This document shows, in pieces, positions 60,996 through 64,000 of a stretch of 64,000 nucleotides of DNA. The stretch comes from Acanthococcus lagerstroemiae (Eukaryota; Arthropoda; Insecta; Hemiptera; Eriococcidae). The stretch lies in NCBI GenBank assembly GCA_031841125.1, contig CM063112.1:65430057-65494056 (forward strand), given 5' to 3'. A model generated the notes under the pieces. That model was not told the DNA's origin, searched no databases, and saw nothing but the letters and a program-made list of their open reading frames with translations. The position numbers and the translations under genes are program-made. The first letter of the stretch is position 1. Each line of letters opens with the position of its first letter.

Positions 60996-63224
60996 GTGAT
61001 CGATGTGTCTGATTGAATGGGCTTCGCTCGGGAAAGGTGACAATTACAGTTCGTGAGGTTTCGGTGGGAGGAATATGTCCTAATTAATATATTTTTGCAC
61101 TATTACATTGTCTGGGCGAGAGATTCTTTTGTTCTTTTGACCTAATTAACTGTAAGAAGAATATTCGTTCGATATATCGGCATATACGTGTTTTTATTCG
61201 GTTGTTTTTCCGAGACGGAGTTTTCGATCTTCGAAAATGTTTGCCTCCATTTCTCGGAATAGATGGGTCTGTACTGCGGTTGCGTAAGGTGCGACCGGTG
61301 GACTTCTAATTGACATCCATTCGAATGGCTCTTTTTTTTTTTTTTTTTGCATACACGTATTGCACTAATTTCGAAATTATTGATTCGTAGGAAATGGAAT
61401 TATCAAACGTGTCGCAGGTGTGTGAGATAGAATAATCATTGGATGGCGTGAGATAGAAAGAGCAAATTCTTCTCACGAACCAGCTTGATGACCCGACAGT
61501 ATCAAAAGTACGACCGCAGTCACTCCTCTCTTCACTCTTCGCACTATTACGAGATAAATAAGTCTTTTACGGGTCGTCAACGAAAGTGTAAGTACATACG
61601 TACACGATGTAATATACCGAAAAATTTCACAATATCCGTGTGTCGACGAGTCTCGGTGTTCCGTATCCCGTTCTCCAAGACCTCACCGCCCGACTTGTTA
61701 ACCAGCGCCGCAATGAGCTGCTCGCGATCTACATTTGTCTCAACTCGGTAAAAAAGTACCATCGTTCTACATATCTCTCGCACAAATATATGTCTTACAT
61801 TTCTGTAAGGACGATGACACCTCTTTACATTGGTCGGTAGCGAACATTTGCACGTTCAGAAGTTGCGAAATACGAACACGAACTACCATATCCATACCGT
61901 GTATTTTGGGGTCAGTCTCTGCATTACCCCGACCGTACCGTGCATAGGTATTGATTAGAGTCGCCTCAGTTTGACATCCGAAGAATATGTACACACGTTA
62001 TAAATGATCGAAACCGAAGTGAAAATATATAGGTAACGACGAAAATTGTAATTCGGCATTCGGGTACACGAGTATAGGCAGTATACGTACGAGTATGTAC
62101 TCTCGTACCTTCGCGCTGCACCAGGGGCTGTGAACGATATTTGTACGAGTAAAACCGCGTCGCGTTCGGCGAGTACGATCGATTAAATGATATCGACGTA
62201 AATTATTTTACGATCCGCGGTTTCATTTTCCAAACACACGCCCGGGTACACGGCATATTTCTTCGCCGCGATCCACGTGCAAATAGCCTGCGAATACAAC
62301 GAGTTTTCGACATCCTCGTTTGAATGTCGGGATCTTGAAAGCGATTCCTCTACAGCAGCCAAAATTACGTAAGAAACTTCCGGGTAGATCGAACGGTAAA
62401 TGTTCTCACAATATGGCCGGGATGCAAGACTACGAACGTGTACCCGAATATAATATCATAACCGCATTATTGACTTTTGAGATTCGTTCGCATATTGTAT
62501 CAAACTAATTAAAAAAGAAGAGGGTCGAGAACGATACGGATTTCCTCCTCTCCACCGCCCTGACGAGTCAGAATTAGTCCTGAGGCTTGACCGGTCTTGA
62601 TCGGTATAGGTATATCTAACGTATGAACAATGCAAATAGTAACTAAACTCTCCCCCCCCCCTCTTATCAATTTATTCTTCATTTATGCGTTCCGTAATAA
62701 AGGAAAGCGCGTATGCATTCGCATTATCTCACTATATATTTCAGTATTTTTTACACAAAAATGAAATAGAAGATAACATTTTCCAACGTGAACACCGATC
62801 ACTGGGAAAACAACGTTAGAGATATTCTTGTGTTCGGAAGACGATCGGTACTTACCTACTTCTTTTCTACCACACAGATAGGGCTATAAAATTGGTGCAA
62901 ATTCCGAAGCAATAAGTGCGATCGTTTGCCATCAGCAAGGAATTGAAAAAATGTTTGAAAGCGTTTTTCCGAAAATGCTCTTTTTAGAATAACATTGTTT
63001 TTCCACCCATTACCTCGAGGCACGCGACGCGATTTTCCTCCGCAGTTGAAAATCACTCGCCTAAACTAATAGGCTGGCATAATACTATAATAATTATGTA
63101 TAATAGATGCGGGGTGCCTTTCAAAGAATGCCACCCCCTTTTGTTGTTTCCGAACGCGAAGTGGAATTGACACGGTGATTTTGCCGCACAATTTTGGCAA
63201 CAGAACATAAACTTTACTCTTAAC
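60996..63224. other. gene-free stretch
   Basis: No gene is supported. A T run lies at about 61331-61348, and a C run near 62651. Short frames at 61485-61994 on both strands overlap one another and show no domain. Confidence 0.45.
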
Positions 63225-63640
63225 CTGGGCAAAGCTGATTCGAATTGAAAAAGTGGACGAAGTTTCGAAATGAGACTTTCGCTGATTTCAAATATACTTT
63301 TTATCGGGTTTCCGAAGTGGCCTTAATCCGAGCCTATTTATTTATTTCGAGCAATTTAGATTTCGGTGATTAAATACCTGACGAAATATTCGTTATCGAG
63401 GATCCAGAAAATCTTGCGTTCGATATTCCGTTCGATTTTTCTAGTCGATTGCTGATGTAAAATACGGATTTTGGGACGTAAAATCGAAACCAGGTCGAAC
63501 AAATAAAATAAAAATATGGAATATTCGAAATCAACAGCCAAAGTGGGTAATAAGGTATACCAGCCTTCCTCGATGAGGGGACATATTTCAAATCCTAAGG
63601 AACCTAGATTTTGCCATTCGAAGCGTCTATCTAACTTCAT
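63225..63640. repeat. degenerate dispersed repeat, family D
   Basis: GTTTCGAAATGAGACTTTCG, CCAGAAAATCTTGCG, GGGACGTAAAATCGAAACC and ATTTTGCCATTCGAAG echo the phrases of 2690-3330 and 16430-17260. The match is weak. Confidence 0.25.
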
Positions 63641-64000
63641 TTTCGGGGGGGGGGGAAAGAAAAACAAGAAGCGACTCCTACTAAAACACTCCGCACGTTC
63701 GTACATTCTTATGTACGAAGACTATCAATTTTAACGCACTTTCGGAAAATGTTGGAGTTTCGGTATCATTCGTTGTTAGAACGTGATGGTAAACTCGAAC
63801 AAAGGCCGCTAGATAAGCGACTTTTAAAAACTTTTCGTGATCTTAATTTGCGAGATAAGTACGTAGTTACACATGTAATCAGTTCGTAATTACTCGGAAA
63901 AAATATTACCACCGTGCACTCGTATTCGTAGAAGTCGTCCGATATTACATGTTCCCGAGAAGGCTTGTAACTTTGTAATTCGTCAACAGAGGAGGTGAAC
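63641..64000. other. gene-free window end
   Basis: A G run lies at 63646-63655. I see nothing further in this stretch. Confidence 0.4.

Overview
This is a eukaryotic, almost certainly arthropod (probably insect) genomic window. The evidence is a broken gene resembling the insect trehalose-transporter (Tret1) type of sugar transporter, several non-LTR retrotransposon remains, a Dong/R4-like LINE sitting in TAA repeats, and many short inverted-repeat elements. CpG is not visibly depleted, and the octamer TACGAGTA and the heptamer TACCTAC (with their complements) recur throughout. I would guess Hemiptera, but nothing here proves the order. I found no intact host protein-coding gene, no tRNA and no rRNA. 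Nearly all open reading frames are short chance frames or shadows of repeats.

Layout, left to right. 1-7.8 kb: intergenic or intronic sequence with the 3' end of a LINE (about 1.88-2.24 kb, minus strand). 7.79-11.52 kb: a nested element. A 5'-truncated Dong/R4-like LINE lies between two (TAA)n tracts, and its 3' UTR is split by a 2.83 kb foldback-type element made of three successive palindromes, with a 10-bp duplication at its ends. 11.5-13.1 kb: a C/T-rich dispersed repeat (second copy at 58.7-60.4 kb), then the 3' end of another retroelement. 16.4-17.3 kb: degenerate repeats. 17.5-25.7 kb: about 8 kb of old, degenerate tandem repeats of at least three families, interrupted by a GC-rich minisatellite (20.4-20.9 kb) and by a 402-bp solo LTR with a perfect 5-bp target duplication (23.83-24.23 kb).

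32.0-33.9 kb: two LINE remains in opposite orientation, the larger with a recognisable reverse transcriptase. 38.4-39.5 kb: a 213-bp TA-flanked MITE and a 441-bp hAT-like element. 44.36-45.57 kb: the Tret1-like transporter pseudogene. 48.3-54.9 kb: the densest region. It holds a 237-bp inverted-repeat element, a tandem array of about ten 280-bp units with a second copy of the MITE in its left edge, a (TA)n tract, a TRIM-like pair of 215-bp direct repeats, and an 850-bp element with 160-bp terminal inverted repeats, a 4-bp target duplication and TGTTA termini that carries a 98-codon ORF and looks Ginger-like. 58.7-61.0 kb: copies of the C/T-rich dispersed repeat and an (ATTC)n tract. The remainder shows only short simple repeats.

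The parts do not form a pathway. The window is best read as a transposon and satellite landscape around one dead transporter gene. All similarity calls are by eye, and no database search was possible.
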